A stretch of DNA of 16,850 nucleotides from Thermoplasmata archaeon (GCA_022749905.1 JAKIWU010000011.1:1-16850); one strand, 5' to 3'; positions 1-6,732 are shown, counted from the stretch's first letter. Numbers and translations are program-made. The notes: a model not told the origin generated them from the sequence alone.

Positions 1-948
1 ACGACCGCGGCCCCGACCCAGTTCAACCGATCGTCGGGCCATTTCAACGTCTCCGTCGGATGGGGAACGTACACCCTCAAGATCGCCGCGAAAGGCTTCG
101 TCACCTACACCTCGACGATTCTCACGGTTCCCCCGCTCGCGGGCATCGTGGTCAACCCGACGCTCGTCGGTTCGTGGCTCAACGGCTCGGTCGGGCCGGT
201 GAGCGGAGCCGTTGTCGAGGTGAACGGTACGCCCGTGCACCTCACCGGTGCCGGGACGCTCGAGAAGTTCAGCGTGGCGCTTCCCGGCGGCATCTACGTC
301 GTCACGGCCCACGCCACGGGGTACTCGTACTACGCCACGCGCTTGACGGTGGCCGCCGGCGCGGTGAAATCGCTGACCATCACACTCACGAACCGCGCCC
401 ACATCGTCGGCTACGTGACCCCGCCCTCGGCCCAGTCGAAGCGCGCGACGCTCCTCGCCGACCAGGTCGCGGTGCCCGTGGCCGTCAACGGCTCGTTCAA
501 TGCCTCCGTGCTCGCCCAAGGCGCGCTGATCAACCTCACGGCGAGCCTCGTTGGCTATGTGACCGTGAGCGAATTCGTGACCGTCGCGGCCGGGAACGCG
601 AGTTGGCAGAACTTCACCCTCAACCTCACCCCGACGACCTGCACCGGTGCGCACTGCGGCACGAGCCCAACGTGTCCCGGCTCCCCGAGCTGCCCCCACA
701 CCGGCACGCAGGGCAATGCAGGGATCCCGTCGTACGTGTACGCGGTCCTCGCAGCCGTCGTTGTCGCGGTGGGGATCGCCGTCCTCCTCCTTCGGCGCCG
801 GAGGAACGTCGGGCGCGCGGCGCCGGAATCTGAGGAGTCGGCCGGCGGGCCGGCGACGGACCCCGCGAGCGAGGTCTACGGTTCGGAACCCGTGCCGAAG
901 TGGGACGAGCCCGATCCCGGGAATGCGAATCCCCCCGACTCCGCGTGA
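1..948 (+). CDS. Membrane-anchored surface protein with repeated carboxypeptidase-regulatory-like beta domains (5' partial)
   Basis: The reading frame is open from the first base, so the true start lies before the window; 315 residues are visible. They contain at least two to three repeats of a beta-sandwich pattern (G-x-Y-x-L/V-x-A-x-G-Y/F ... L-T-V-x-A-G), as in carboxypeptidase-regulatory-like or PEGA-like domains, roughly residues 1-47, 48-125 and 126-195. A short Cys/Pro/Ser-rich linker follows (four Cys), then one transmembrane helix at about 244-263 ending in RRRR and an acidic/Pro tail. This order means the repeats face outside and the tail is cytosolic. Sequons such as NGS, NAS, NFT and NLT are frequent. 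The exact function is unknown; adhesion or an S-layer-associated role is inference. No gene follows for 172 nt. Confidence 0.75.
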   Translation, partial: TTAAPTQFNRSSGHFNVSVGWGTYTLKIAAKGFVTYTSTILTVPPLAGIVVNPTLVGSWLNGSVGPVSGAVVEVNGTPVHLTGAGTLEKFSVALPGGIYVVTAHATGYSYYATRLTVAAGAVKSLTITLTNRAHIVGYVTPPSAQSKRATLLADQVAVPVAVNGSFNASVLAQGALINLTASLVGYVTVSEFVTVAAGNASWQNFTLNLTPTTCTGAHCGTSPTCPGSPSCPHTGTQGNAGIPSYVYAVLAAVVVAVGIAVLLLRRRRNVGRAAPESEESAGGPATDPASEVYGSEPVPKWDEPDPGNANPPDSA

Positions 949-1120
949 GCGCTCCCATCCGAACCACGCTGTGACGAGGGGCCCGTGTGCGGAACCCACG
1001 TGACGACGGTCGCTCGCGAGGGAGGTGCCTTTGAGTTCACGGCAGCACGGACGGGGCCCCCAGAGGGCCGGGAACACCGTCCGAGACGCGCGCCTCTACA
1101 GGACCTCGTGACGCACCGGC
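949..1120. other. Spacer between surface protein and nucleotidyltransferase
   Basis: No gene is supported here. A weak TATA-like CTCTACAG near 1090-1098 lies about 27 nt before the ATG at 1121 and could serve that gene, but its match is poor. Confidence 0.25.
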
Positions 1121-2158
1121 ATGCGTAGCCCCGTGCCCCCGTCTACCCCCTCGACGGTAGGTGCAGGGGACGACGGAAGTGACCGCGCGATCGCGAGCCG
1201 TGTCGCCTCGTTGCTGGGCGCGGCGTCGGAACTCGGCGTCGGGATCCGAGTGGAGGAGCTCCACGCGCTCCTCCCCGCGGTGGTGGAGCTCCCAGCGTTC
1301 GAACGATGGCTCACGGCCCATCCCGAGCTCGCGCGCCGGGAGGGCGGCCTCGTGTACCCGGCCACAGGCTCGGGCCGTACGGATCCCGAACGATCCGCGC
1401 GCGGTCGCACCTACCTCGACGCGGCCGGCGCGTTCGTGGCGAACTCCCTCGGCGTTTGCCTCCCGTGGATCCGCTGCATCGGGGTGACCGGCTCGACCTC
1501 GTACGGTCAGCCGGAGGTGGACGACGACATCGACCTGATCGTGATCGCACGCTCGGGGGCGATCTGGCTCTTCCTCGCCCTTGCCTACGCTCGTCTTCGA
1601 TGGAACGGACACCCAAGGGTCGGGGACGCGACGGTGACGGTCTGCCTGAACTACGTCGTAGATGACGTCGAGGCGGTGCGCGCGTTCGCGCGGCCCTCCG
1701 GGTTTCTGGTCGCCCGCGACGCGCTCACCGTGCGCCCCGTGATCGGCGGGGCCTACTATGGCGATCTGCTCGCCGCTGCGCCGTGGATGGACGGCGAACT
1801 GCCCATGCTCTACCGCCAGCGTCGGACGTTCGGCGGAACGGAATCGCCCGCGAGAGCCCCGCTCCTGGTCCGGGCGCTGAACGCGATCGCGTTCCTCCTC
1901 CTCGCCGGGTACCTCCAGGCCTCCGGCCTCGTGCGCAACCACCTCCTGCGGCGTGACGGACGCTTCGATCTCACGTTCCGGAGCGCGACGAGCTTCCGGA
2001 GGTTCCAGATGATCTCGGCGAAGTTCGACCGACTTAGCGATCGCTACCGTGCGGGTGAAGCATCGGCTGGCGGATCCGCTCCCAGAGGACCTGCTCCCGG
2101 GCGGGAAGGATCCGGTCCCATCCGGCAAGAGCCAACGCCAACACCTCGGCCCCGCTGA
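1121..2158 (+). CDS. Nucleotidyltransferase-fold protein, substrate unknown
   Basis: 345 residues from ATG. The mark of the family is at about 121-140: a Gly-Ser motif (VTGSTSYG) followed by DDDIDL, matching the G-S ... D-x-D pattern of the polymerase-beta nucleotidyltransferase superfamily (D136 and D138 would bind metal). The third acidic residue is not obvious; an LNYVVDD stretch lies where it is expected. An N-terminal helical region (20-75) precedes the domain. A hydrophobic helix at about 250-270 suggests membrane contact. The last 35 residues are Pro/Gly/Arg-rich and lie in a 125-nt overlap with the convergent GT2 gene, so the tail is probably not conserved. An in-frame GTG 12 nt downstream is an alternative start. 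The neighbourhood suggests envelope metabolism, but the substrate cannot be named. Confidence 0.65.
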   Translation: MRSPVPPSTPSTVGAGDDGSDRAIASRVASLLGAASELGVGIRVEELHALLPAVVELPAFERWLTAHPELARREGGLVYPATGSGRTDPERSARGRTYLDAAGAFVANSLGVCLPWIRCIGVTGSTSYGQPEVDDDIDLIVIARSGAIWLFLALAYARLRWNGHPRVGDATVTVCLNYVVDDVEAVRAFARPSGFLVARDALTVRPVIGGAYYGDLLAAAPWMDGELPMLYRQRRTFGGTESPARAPLLVRALNAIAFLLLAGYLQASGLVRNHLLRRDGRFDLTFRSATSFRRFQMISAKFDRLSDRYRAGEASAGGSAPRGPAPGREGSGPIRQEPTPTPRPR

Positions 2159-2984
2159 GGAGCAGGAGGTCGAGGAGCCCGTGCCTCCGGGCGCGAAGCG
2201 TGCGCCCGAGGAGCCGCACGCCCGGCCCGGGGTGCTGGAGAAAGAACCGCGGAAAGGTTCCGGGCGGCACCCCGAGGAGGCTCGCCACCTGATGGTGCCC
2301 GTAGAGGATGCGCCGACGCTGGAGCAGGTGGTCCCGCAGCGAGAGTGGGAGCTGGACGGCCGCCTGGGCGGTCGGTGCGTAGGAGCGGTCCGCATTCCGT
2401 CGGGCGAGCCACGCGCCGATGAAGTTCCCCTCCGAGATGACCCCGCCGGGGATCTCGGGGAGCCCGACCCCGCTCACGAGCAGAAGCTCGTCGGAGAGGT
2501 GGACGATCTCAATCCGTCGGAGGCGCTCGAGATGCGACTCGTGGTGGAGCGCCCAGAGCAGGCCGACGGCTCGCCCCACGAGTCCGGGCTGCTCCTGCAC
2601 GACGATCGGTCGCCCCATGACGGCGAACGGCGGGCGCAGGCCCGATGCGGCTCGGATGAGCTCGCTCACGGCTCCGGCTTGCGCGCCGGCGTCCGAGTTC
2701 AAGAGGACGACGAGGTCGCCCCGGGTGCGCCGGAAGATCTCGTGCAAGGCACGGACCTTCCCGCGCCGTTCCGGCTCCACCACGACCTCGACGCGCGGAT
2801 CCTCGGCGGAGATCCTCTCGGCGATCTCGACCGTGCGGTCGGTGCAGCCGCTCGCAACGACCCAGACCTTCCCCCAGCGTACGCCCGGGGGGAGCGTCTG
2901 GTCGAGAAGGGATCGGAGCGCGCTTTCGATGTTCCGCTCCTCGTTGTAGGCGGCCATCCCGCCGTCCAAGATCATCGGGATCAC
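2034..2984 (-). CDS. GT2-family glycosyltransferase
   Basis: The open frame continues far upstream, but the real start is most likely the GTG at 2984: a strong purine-rich Shine-Dalgarno (GGGGGAGGGG) lies just before it, the protein begins directly with the GT-A fold, and the GTG overlaps the previous stop as GTGA. This gives 316 residues. The AAYNEERNI motif near residue 11 is the usual GT2 nucleotide-binding start; SGCTDRTVEIAE corresponds to the family DGSTDGT motif; the RRGK stretch and LLNSDA (replacing the DxD metal motif) follow. A hydrophobic stretch near the C terminus (LLDLLLLSGAEVLALALAG) could tether the enzyme to the membrane. GT2 enzymes transfer sugars from nucleotide or lipid donors; the acceptor is unknown. 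The 3' end overlaps the convergent nucleotidyltransferase gene by 125 nt. Confidence 0.8.
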   Translation of the reverse strand: MIPMILDGGMAAYNEERNIESALRSLLDQTLPPGVRWGKVWVVASGCTDRTVEIAERISAEDPRVEVVVEPERRGKVRALHEIFRRTRGDLVVLLNSDAGAQAGAVSELIRAASGLRPPFAVMGRPIVVQEQPGLVGRAVGLLWALHHESHLERLRRIEIVHLSDELLLVSGVGLPEIPGGVISEGNFIGAWLARRNADRSYAPTAQAAVQLPLSLRDHLLQRRRILYGHHQVASLLGVPPGTFPRFFLQHPGPGVRLLGRTLRARRHGLLDLLLLSGAEVLALALAGWDRILPAREQVLWERIRQPMLHPHGSDR

Positions 2985-3274
2985 GGCGTCCCCTCCCCCG
3001 GGCCTCCGGCGATCCGCAGTCCTCCGGAGGGCGATGCGAGCAAGGGGGGGCGGGGGCGTCCCGGTCCAGGAAGGCCGGGTGCGCCGGTCGCGCCGTTCTC
3101 CCCACGACGGTCCGGCAGGTCCTGAGCGGGAGTGCACTCGGCTCGGTGGGCTTGAATCCACATGGGCAAGGCAGGAACGGGCACGCCGCCCGGAACGACC
3201 AGCCCGTGCCCGCACGGGAGTCGCATCAGCCAGCCGGGGCCCGGAGCGCCCGACGTCGAGCCGCGTCGGAACAC
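2981..3274 (-). CDS. Small Cys/His (possible zinc-binding) protein between a secreted protein and a GT2
   Basis: A 97-codon frame with signs of real translation: its GTG start (3274) shares its first base with the upstream TAG stop, a GGGAGGT Shine-Dalgarno lies about 6 nt before it, and its TGA stop overlaps the GTG of the GT2 gene by 4 nt. From residue 17 the sequence reads M-R-L-P-C-G-H-G and then, about 20 residues on, H-R-A-E-C. This gives a C-x-H ... H-x3-C arrangement that could hold one zinc. The C-terminal half is Pro/Gly/Arg-rich and probably disordered. An internal ATG at 3226 could also be the start. Coupling suggests co-expression with both neighbours. I do not recognise a family; the alternative is that it is spacer sequence that happens to be open. 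Confidence 0.45.
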   Translation of the reverse strand: MFRRGSTSGAPGPGWLMRLPCGHGLVVPGGVPVPALPMWIQAHRAECTPAQDLPDRRGENGATGAPGLPGPGRPRPPLLASPSGGLRIAGGPGEGTP

Positions 3275-4257
3275 TAGGGACCTCCCTCGGCGTAGAGGAG
3301 GCTGGGCGGGCTCCGGCGGATCCGGCGGACCCCTGCCCCCACAGCCACGGAGAGCCCGGAGCTCGCACCCGCGACGAGTGCGTACTCGTACAACGGGATT
3401 CCCGCGACGGTCGGGGTCCGCACAAGTCCGAGCGTCGCGTGGTAGCTCAGCGTCCGGTAGGTGCCCGCTTCCGACCCGAACGTGACAGTGACGGTGCCCG
3501 ACTCCGGGCGGATCGACATCTGAGGCGCCGCAGCCACGATGGCGGATCCGCCCGAGGCGGAGGTGGCGTTCGCACTCGCGTCCAGGGCGAGGTACTCACG
3601 GGGAGCTCCGGTCGCGTTGGAGGCACTCGTGACCGTGGACGTGCCCGTCGGTGGGACGATCAGGTGTTCCGCATCGGCGAACGTCGGCCACACCGGCAGC
3701 GTCAACGCCAGTCGGTCGACGGGCGCGGACCAGGGCCAGTTCGACACATTGACCGTGACCCCGACCGAGCCGCCGTCCGGGGTGCTCGAGGAGGCGTAGG
3801 ATTCCAACGCGAACTCGATCCGGAACGAAGCGTTGCCGAGGACCGCACCGGTTCCGCCGGCGGCGGTCACCGGAAGCGACGCCACGTAGCCGACGCGGAA
3901 GTCGGTCGCGTTGGTCAGGTTGAGGACGGACCAACCGGGGACCGACAGGGACGCGGCGGCCACCCCGCTCCCGTTCGGGCTCAGCTCCGTCATCGTCCCC
4001 ATGGCGGCGGACACGCCGGAATGTTGGTCGGCTGGCGAGGCCATCGCGATGACCGGGCGCTCCACGGTGAAATTGCAGGTGACGAGGGAGTTTCCCCAGA
4101 CGAGGGAGGTCGGCGACCAGGAGGAGGATGCACCGGACCCCGCGCCGGCGGTGGCGGAGGTAAGGAGCAGGCTGAGTCCCCCGATCAGCGCGGCGAGGCG
4201 CAGCGCGCCCCGAAGTGATCCGGGACGCCCGTCGATCCCTCTGGCGACCCGACGCAT
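3274..4257 (-). CDS. Secreted, membrane-anchored sequon-rich protein
   Basis: 327 residues from ATG. The N terminus is a signal peptide: several Arg, then a hydrophobic core (LRLAALIGGLSLLLTSATAGA) with likely cleavage after the Ala/Gly-rich end near residue 40. The body is Ser/Thr/Ala/Val-rich with many N-glycosylation sequons (NFT, NGS, NLT, NAT, NAS, NVS) and only one Cys, as in extracellular beta-rich archaeal surface proteins. A weakly hydrophobic segment near 292-310 followed by RRIRR resembles a C-terminal anchor. No enzyme motif is visible and no family is recognised. The start codon lies 8 nt from a 60-bp element that also precedes the blue-copper gene. The stop overlaps the next start (TAGTG), so it heads a coupled set with the Cys/His protein and the GT2. 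Confidence 0.65.
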   Translation of the reverse strand: MRRVARGIDGRPGSLRGALRLAALIGGLSLLLTSATAGAGSGASSSWSPTSLVWGNSLVTCNFTVERPVIAMASPADQHSGVSAAMGTMTELSPNGSGVAAASLSVPGWSVLNLTNATDFRVGYVASLPVTAAGGTGAVLGNASFRIEFALESYASSSTPDGGSVGVTVNVSNWPWSAPVDRLALTLPVWPTFADAEHLIVPPTGTSTVTSASNATGAPREYLALDASANATSASGGSAIVAAAPQMSIRPESGTVTVTFGSEAGTYRTLSYHATLGLVRTPTVAGIPLYEYALVAGASSGLSVAVGAGVRRIRRSPPSLLYAEGGP

Positions 4258-4264
4258 ACTGGTG

Positions 4265-4326
4265 AGATGCCCCCCGGGGGTGACGTGCCTATTGGTCCAA
4301 GAACGGAATCCGTTGGTCCAAAGCCG
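4265..4326 (-). promoter_or_regulatory. Copy 1 of a 60-bp promoter/operator-like repeat
   Basis: On the plus strand it contains TTGGTCCAA (4292-4300), AACGGAATCCGTT (4302-4314, a perfect odd palindrome) and TTGGTCCAA again (4313-4321). The two TTGGTCCAA boxes are 21 bp apart, two helical turns, and each is itself an odd palindrome. The 52-nt core 4275-4326 differs from copy 2 (10183-10234) at only 4 positions, and matching GATGCC lies at the start-codon-proximal edge. The edge is 8 nt from the ATG at 4257. It fills most of the gap between the winged-helix regulator stop (4333) and this ATG. Position and symmetry favour a regulatory site over a mobile repeat. Confidence 0.7.
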
Positions 4327-4332
4327 ATGCGC

Positions 4333-4860
4333 TCAGGGGCGGAAGAGCTCGGACCAGGTCGCGAGCTGGCGCTCGATCCACTCGTCCGCAAAGCCTTGGG
4401 AATAGGTGACGAGGAGCACGGCGACACGCGTCGGTTCGGCGAGGTCGAACGTCCGGAGCCGCTCCCTTCGACCACCTCGAACGATGCCCGTCTCGAGGAA
4501 CCGTCGCAGGTGCACGGAGATGCGACCGGTGCTGAGCCCGGTCCTCTCCACGAGATCCGCGACCGTCTGCTCGGGCTCCTGCAGAAGCGCGACGAGGATC
4601 CGGCGCGCCGAGCGGGAGCGAACCAAGGCGAGAAGGCGCCGGTCCCCCAAGGGGACCTTCCGAACGTAGTAGTGATCCTGATGCTCACCGCGCTCCCGGT
4701 GGACGAGCCCGGCGTCGGTCAGCCGCTCGAGGTGATAGACCGTCTCGCCCCAGGCCGTGCCGGCCGAGCGTTGAACCTCGCGCCCCCCCGATCCCGGCGA
4801 CCGAGCAATCGCCTCGTAGATGCGGCGGCGCGTCGCGAGGGCGAGTGGGTCGTCCTCCAT
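4333..4860 (-). CDS. Tandem winged-helix transcriptional regulator (ArsR/MarR-like)
   Basis: 175 residues from ATG. Two winged-helix units can be read. The first, about 8-68, starts with the typical DPLALATRRRIYEAIARSPG and has a recognition-helix-like ETVYHLERLTDAGLV followed by a wing. The second, about 80-140, is RSARRILVALLQEPEQTVADL, with GLSTGRISVHLRRFLETGIV as its helix-turn-helix. A short C-terminal region ends the protein. Tandem winged-helix proteins of this size are common in Thermoplasmata and related archaea. No Cys metal site is seen, so a metal sensor of the classic ArsR type is unlikely. It starts 3 nt after a small membrane protein gene, suggesting an operon. Its stop lies 6 nt from the operator-like repeat, making it a candidate for the protein that binds there (inference). 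Confidence 0.75.
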   Translation of the reverse strand: MEDDPLALATRRRIYEAIARSPGSGGREVQRSAGTAWGETVYHLERLTDAGLVHRERGEHQDHYYVRKVPLGDRRLLALVRSRSARRILVALLQEPEQTVADLVERTGLSTGRISVHLRRFLETGIVRGGRRERLRTFDLAEPTRVAVLLVTYSQGFADEWIERQLATWSELFRP

Positions 4861-4863
4861 CGA

Positions 4864-5142
4864 TCAGCCGCGACGGGGCCACGTGGACGCGGCGAGGAGA
4901 AAGACCGCCCCCGCGAGGGTGATCAGCAGGACCGGGAGTTCCGCGTTCGCATAGGCTGGCGCTCCGATGGGGAGGGCACCCCACGCCCAGATCCCCCCGA
5001 GGAGAGCGAGGCAACCGCCCGCGCCGGCAACGAGGAGGAAGCGCGGGTCCCGCGTGCGGGACCAGACCGCCAGTGGTACGGCCGCATCAATCGCCGAGAT
5101 GCCGAGGACGAGAATCGCGATCGCGAGTTCGACGAGCCCCAT
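4864..5142 (-). CDS. Small three-helix membrane protein upstream of the winged-helix regulator
   Basis: 92 residues from the ATG at 5142 (96 if the ATG at 5154 is used). Three hydrophobic helices can be read: about 3-22 (ELAIAILVLGISAIDAAVPL), 33-52 (FLLVAGAGGCLALLGGIWAW) and 66-86 (ELPVLLITLAGAVFLLAAS), ending in RRG. I prefer 5142 because a TATA-like TTAAAT centred near 5171 would put transcription start at about 5145, just before that ATG. It is followed after 3 nt by the regulator, so the pair may act together, for example as a membrane partner of the regulator. That role is inference; no family is recognised. Confidence 0.6.
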   Translation of the reverse strand: MGLVELAIAILVLGISAIDAAVPLAVWSRTRDPRFLLVAGAGGCLALLGGIWAWGALPIGAPAYANAELPVLLITLAGAVFLLAASTWPRRG

Positions 5143-5167
5143 GGGCTGTCTCATCCGGGCCCGGGCG

Positions 5168-5175
5168 ATTTAAGC
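5168..5175 (-). promoter_or_regulatory. TATA-like box for the membrane protein/regulator operon
   Basis: Read on the minus strand this is CTTAAATC in an otherwise GC-rich stretch. Its centre is about 29 nt before the ATG at 5142, the spacing expected for a leaderless archaeal transcript. A start at the upstream ATG (5154) would lie too close to the box. Confidence 0.45.
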
Positions 5176-5293
5176 CCTCGGCCGGGACCTTGCCGGGGGG
5201 GATCCACGACCACGCCGCTCCTTCGTGTCACGATGGCGACCTTCCGCTTCGCGCTCCTCACGGGTTGGAGCTCTCGGCCCAAGCTGCGAAGGT

Positions 5294-5521
5294 CTACGGG
5301 CCATTGGGGTACAGTCGCGCGATCAGCTCGAGGGTCGCCGGCGCGCAGTACCCGGCCTTGGCGACGACGCGGTCCTGGGTTCGGATGCGTTTCACGCCGG
5401 TGAACCTCCGCGTGACGAAGAAGAGGTAGGAGTAGGTCTTCATCGTGAAGGCGACGATCGCCCCCTGGGGCTCGAGAAGAACCTTGACCGTGTGGTGCTC
5501 CGCCACCCAACGGTGTCCCAT
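5294..5521 (-). CDS. Unknown 75-aa protein, leaderless
   Basis: The frame is open further upstream, but the ATG at 5521 fits best: a clear TATA-like CTATAAG (5544-5550) is centred 26 nt before it, so the transcript would begin at or next to the ATG. The protein has balanced composition and looks folded: MGHRWVAEHHTVKV, then a strand-like LLEPQGAIVAF, an aromatic MKTYSYLFFVTRRF, basic residues (KRIRTQDR) and a helix (APATLELIARLY). It has a single Cys and no signal peptide or obvious membrane helix. The family is not recognised. It lies just after the methyltransferase fusion gene but has its own promoter. The longer 216-codon reading is rejected because its N-terminal part is antisense-like Arg/Pro-rich sequence within the methyltransferase gene. 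Confidence 0.55.
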   Translation of the reverse strand: MGHRWVAEHHTVKVLLEPQGAIVAFTMKTYSYLFFVTRRFTGVKRIRTQDRVVAKAGYCAPATLELIARLYPNGP

Positions 5522-5543
5522 GCCTTCCCGAAGGATGAGGCGA

Positions 5544-5550
5544 CTTATAG
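5544..5550 (-). promoter_or_regulatory. TATA box for the 75-aa leaderless gene
   Basis: The minus strand reads CTATAAG, directly abutting the methyltransferase stop codon (5551-5553). The centre is 26 nt from the ATG at 5521, matching archaeal TATA-to-start spacing for a leaderless mRNA. Confidence 0.55.
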
Positions 5551-6732
5551 CTAGAGGGGCACCGGCGGCGCGGGCGCGTCGGTCCGTTGGAAGGTCAGGA
5601 GGACCCACTCTCCCAGGGCCGCTCCGCCGGGAAGCCGGGTGAGTCGCTGATCGAGATGCTGGAGGCGCATCACGCCACGCGCACTCAGCCAGCTGAGCAT
5701 CCTGGGGGATTCGAAGGGGGGCGCCAGGACCGATACGGGGCTCATGCTCACCGGGCGAAACCAGGGAGCGAACGCGTCGCGCATCGCGCCGGGCGGCCGC
5801 GTCTGGATCTCGAGAGGGTAGCGGATCCGCTCCGGTGGGATTCGGCGCCCAAACCGGGAGAGTCCGCCGAGCGGGTTGCCGGCGAGAACTTCCCACGCGA
5901 GCGGCGCGAGTCCGGGACGGTTGAGAGTGGTGAACGCGAGCCAACCTCGCGGACGAACGAGCTGCGCGAGCGAGCCCGGAACCCGTCCGAACTCGGTCTC
6001 CAGGTTGAACGCCCCGAACGAGGAGTATGCCCCTCCGAAGGATCCCGCGGGGGTTCCGGCGAGGGCTTCGGAAAGGTTCCCCAGCTGTCCCTTGCAGACG
6101 GAGAGCCGACCGAGCCAGCCGCCCTCTCGAGCCCCGCGCGTGAGCTCTGCGAGCATCCGCTCGGAAATGTCGACGGCGGTGATCGTGTGGCCGGCCGATA
6201 GGAGGGGAAGGGTCTCTGCTCCCGTCCCCGCCCCGATCTCGAGGAGGGGGTCGCAGTCCCGGAATCGTTCGAGGAACGTGTCAAGGGTCCGGGCCTTGAG
6301 GTAGCGCTCGATCGGCATCGTCTGAAGACGCCGGTCGTACTCTGCCGCCGAGGCGTCGAACTCCTCCTGGATCCACTCCAGCGGGGAGCGCGCCGCCCTC
6401 GGGGGTACCGGGGCGAGAACGAGCACCTTCGAGTGGCCCGCGAAATAGCGGGACCACGTGGGCTCGCCGTACTTCCTGCGAAGGGCCACGCGAGCGGCCT
6501 CCATCTCCGACGGATCGAGCGACAGCCGAGCGGCCCATCGGGAGGTTCGGCCATCCGAGGTCGTCACCTCGGCGTAGCCGACCCGCAAGACCTGCGCGAT
6601 CCACCCGCCCCGTCCCCCGGTCGGGATGACGTAGAGGTTCCCGTGCATCTCGGCGAACAGGACCGGCACGGACCGTCCGGCGGGAGGTCCGAGGAGGACC
6701 GTTTCACGAACTCCGGGGGGAACGAGAGTCAT
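5551..6732 (-). CDS. Split-barrel-like (nitroreductase/DUF385-like) domain fused to SAM-dependent methyltransferase
   Basis: 393 residues from the ATG at 6732; the open frame extends upstream but that part is Arg/Ser/Pro-rich and overlaps the divergent gene. Residues about 10-112 (VPVLFAEMHGNLYVIPTGG, then RGGWIAQVLRVGYAEV and AARLSLDPSEMEAARVALRRKYG) resemble the flavin/F420-binding split-barrel family, in which a short loop, an RNLR-like stretch and a strand about cofactor-adjacent solute occur in this order. Residues about 120-393 form a class I methyltransferase: LLEIGAGTG (163-171) is motif I, AVDIS is motif II, and YSSFGAFN with RPRGWLAFTTLN are the post-motif strands. Related methyltransferases act on small molecules or lipids; the substrate here is unknown. 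The methyltransferase call is firm, the N-terminal call moderate. It is divergent from the GT-C gene. Confidence 0.75.
   Translation of the reverse strand: MTLVPPGVRETVLLGPPAGRSVPVLFAEMHGNLYVIPTGGRGGWIAQVLRVGYAEVTTSDGRTSRWAARLSLDPSEMEAARVALRRKYGEPTWSRYFAGHSKVLVLAPVPPRAARSPLEWIQEEFDASAAEYDRRLQTMPIERYLKARTLDTFLERFRDCDPLLEIGAGTGAETLPLLSAGHTITAVDISERMLAELTRGAREGGWLGRLSVCKGQLGNLSEALAGTPAGSFGGAYSSFGAFNLETEFGRVPGSLAQLVRPRGWLAFTTLNRPGLAPLAWEVLAGNPLGGLSRFGRRIPPERIRYPLEIQTRPPGAMRDAFAPWFRPVSMSPVSVLAPPFESPRMLSWLSARGVMRLQHLDQRLTRLPGGAALGEWVLLTFQRTDAPAPPVPL

Noticed and set aside
1037..2395. 452-codon minus-strand frame
   Set aside because: Arg/Ser/Pro-rich and charged without motifs; it lies opposite the nucleotidyltransferase and across the GT2 in a different frame.
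2985..3425. N-terminal extension of the GT2 frame
   Set aside because: Arg/Pro/Ser-rich, no domain, and a strong Shine-Dalgarno with GTG is present at the start of the GT-A fold.
3034..4218. 394-codon plus-strand frame
   Set aside because: Antisense of the secreted protein; Gly/Arg-rich, whereas the minus strand has a signal peptide, sequons and a Shine-Dalgarno-linked operon.
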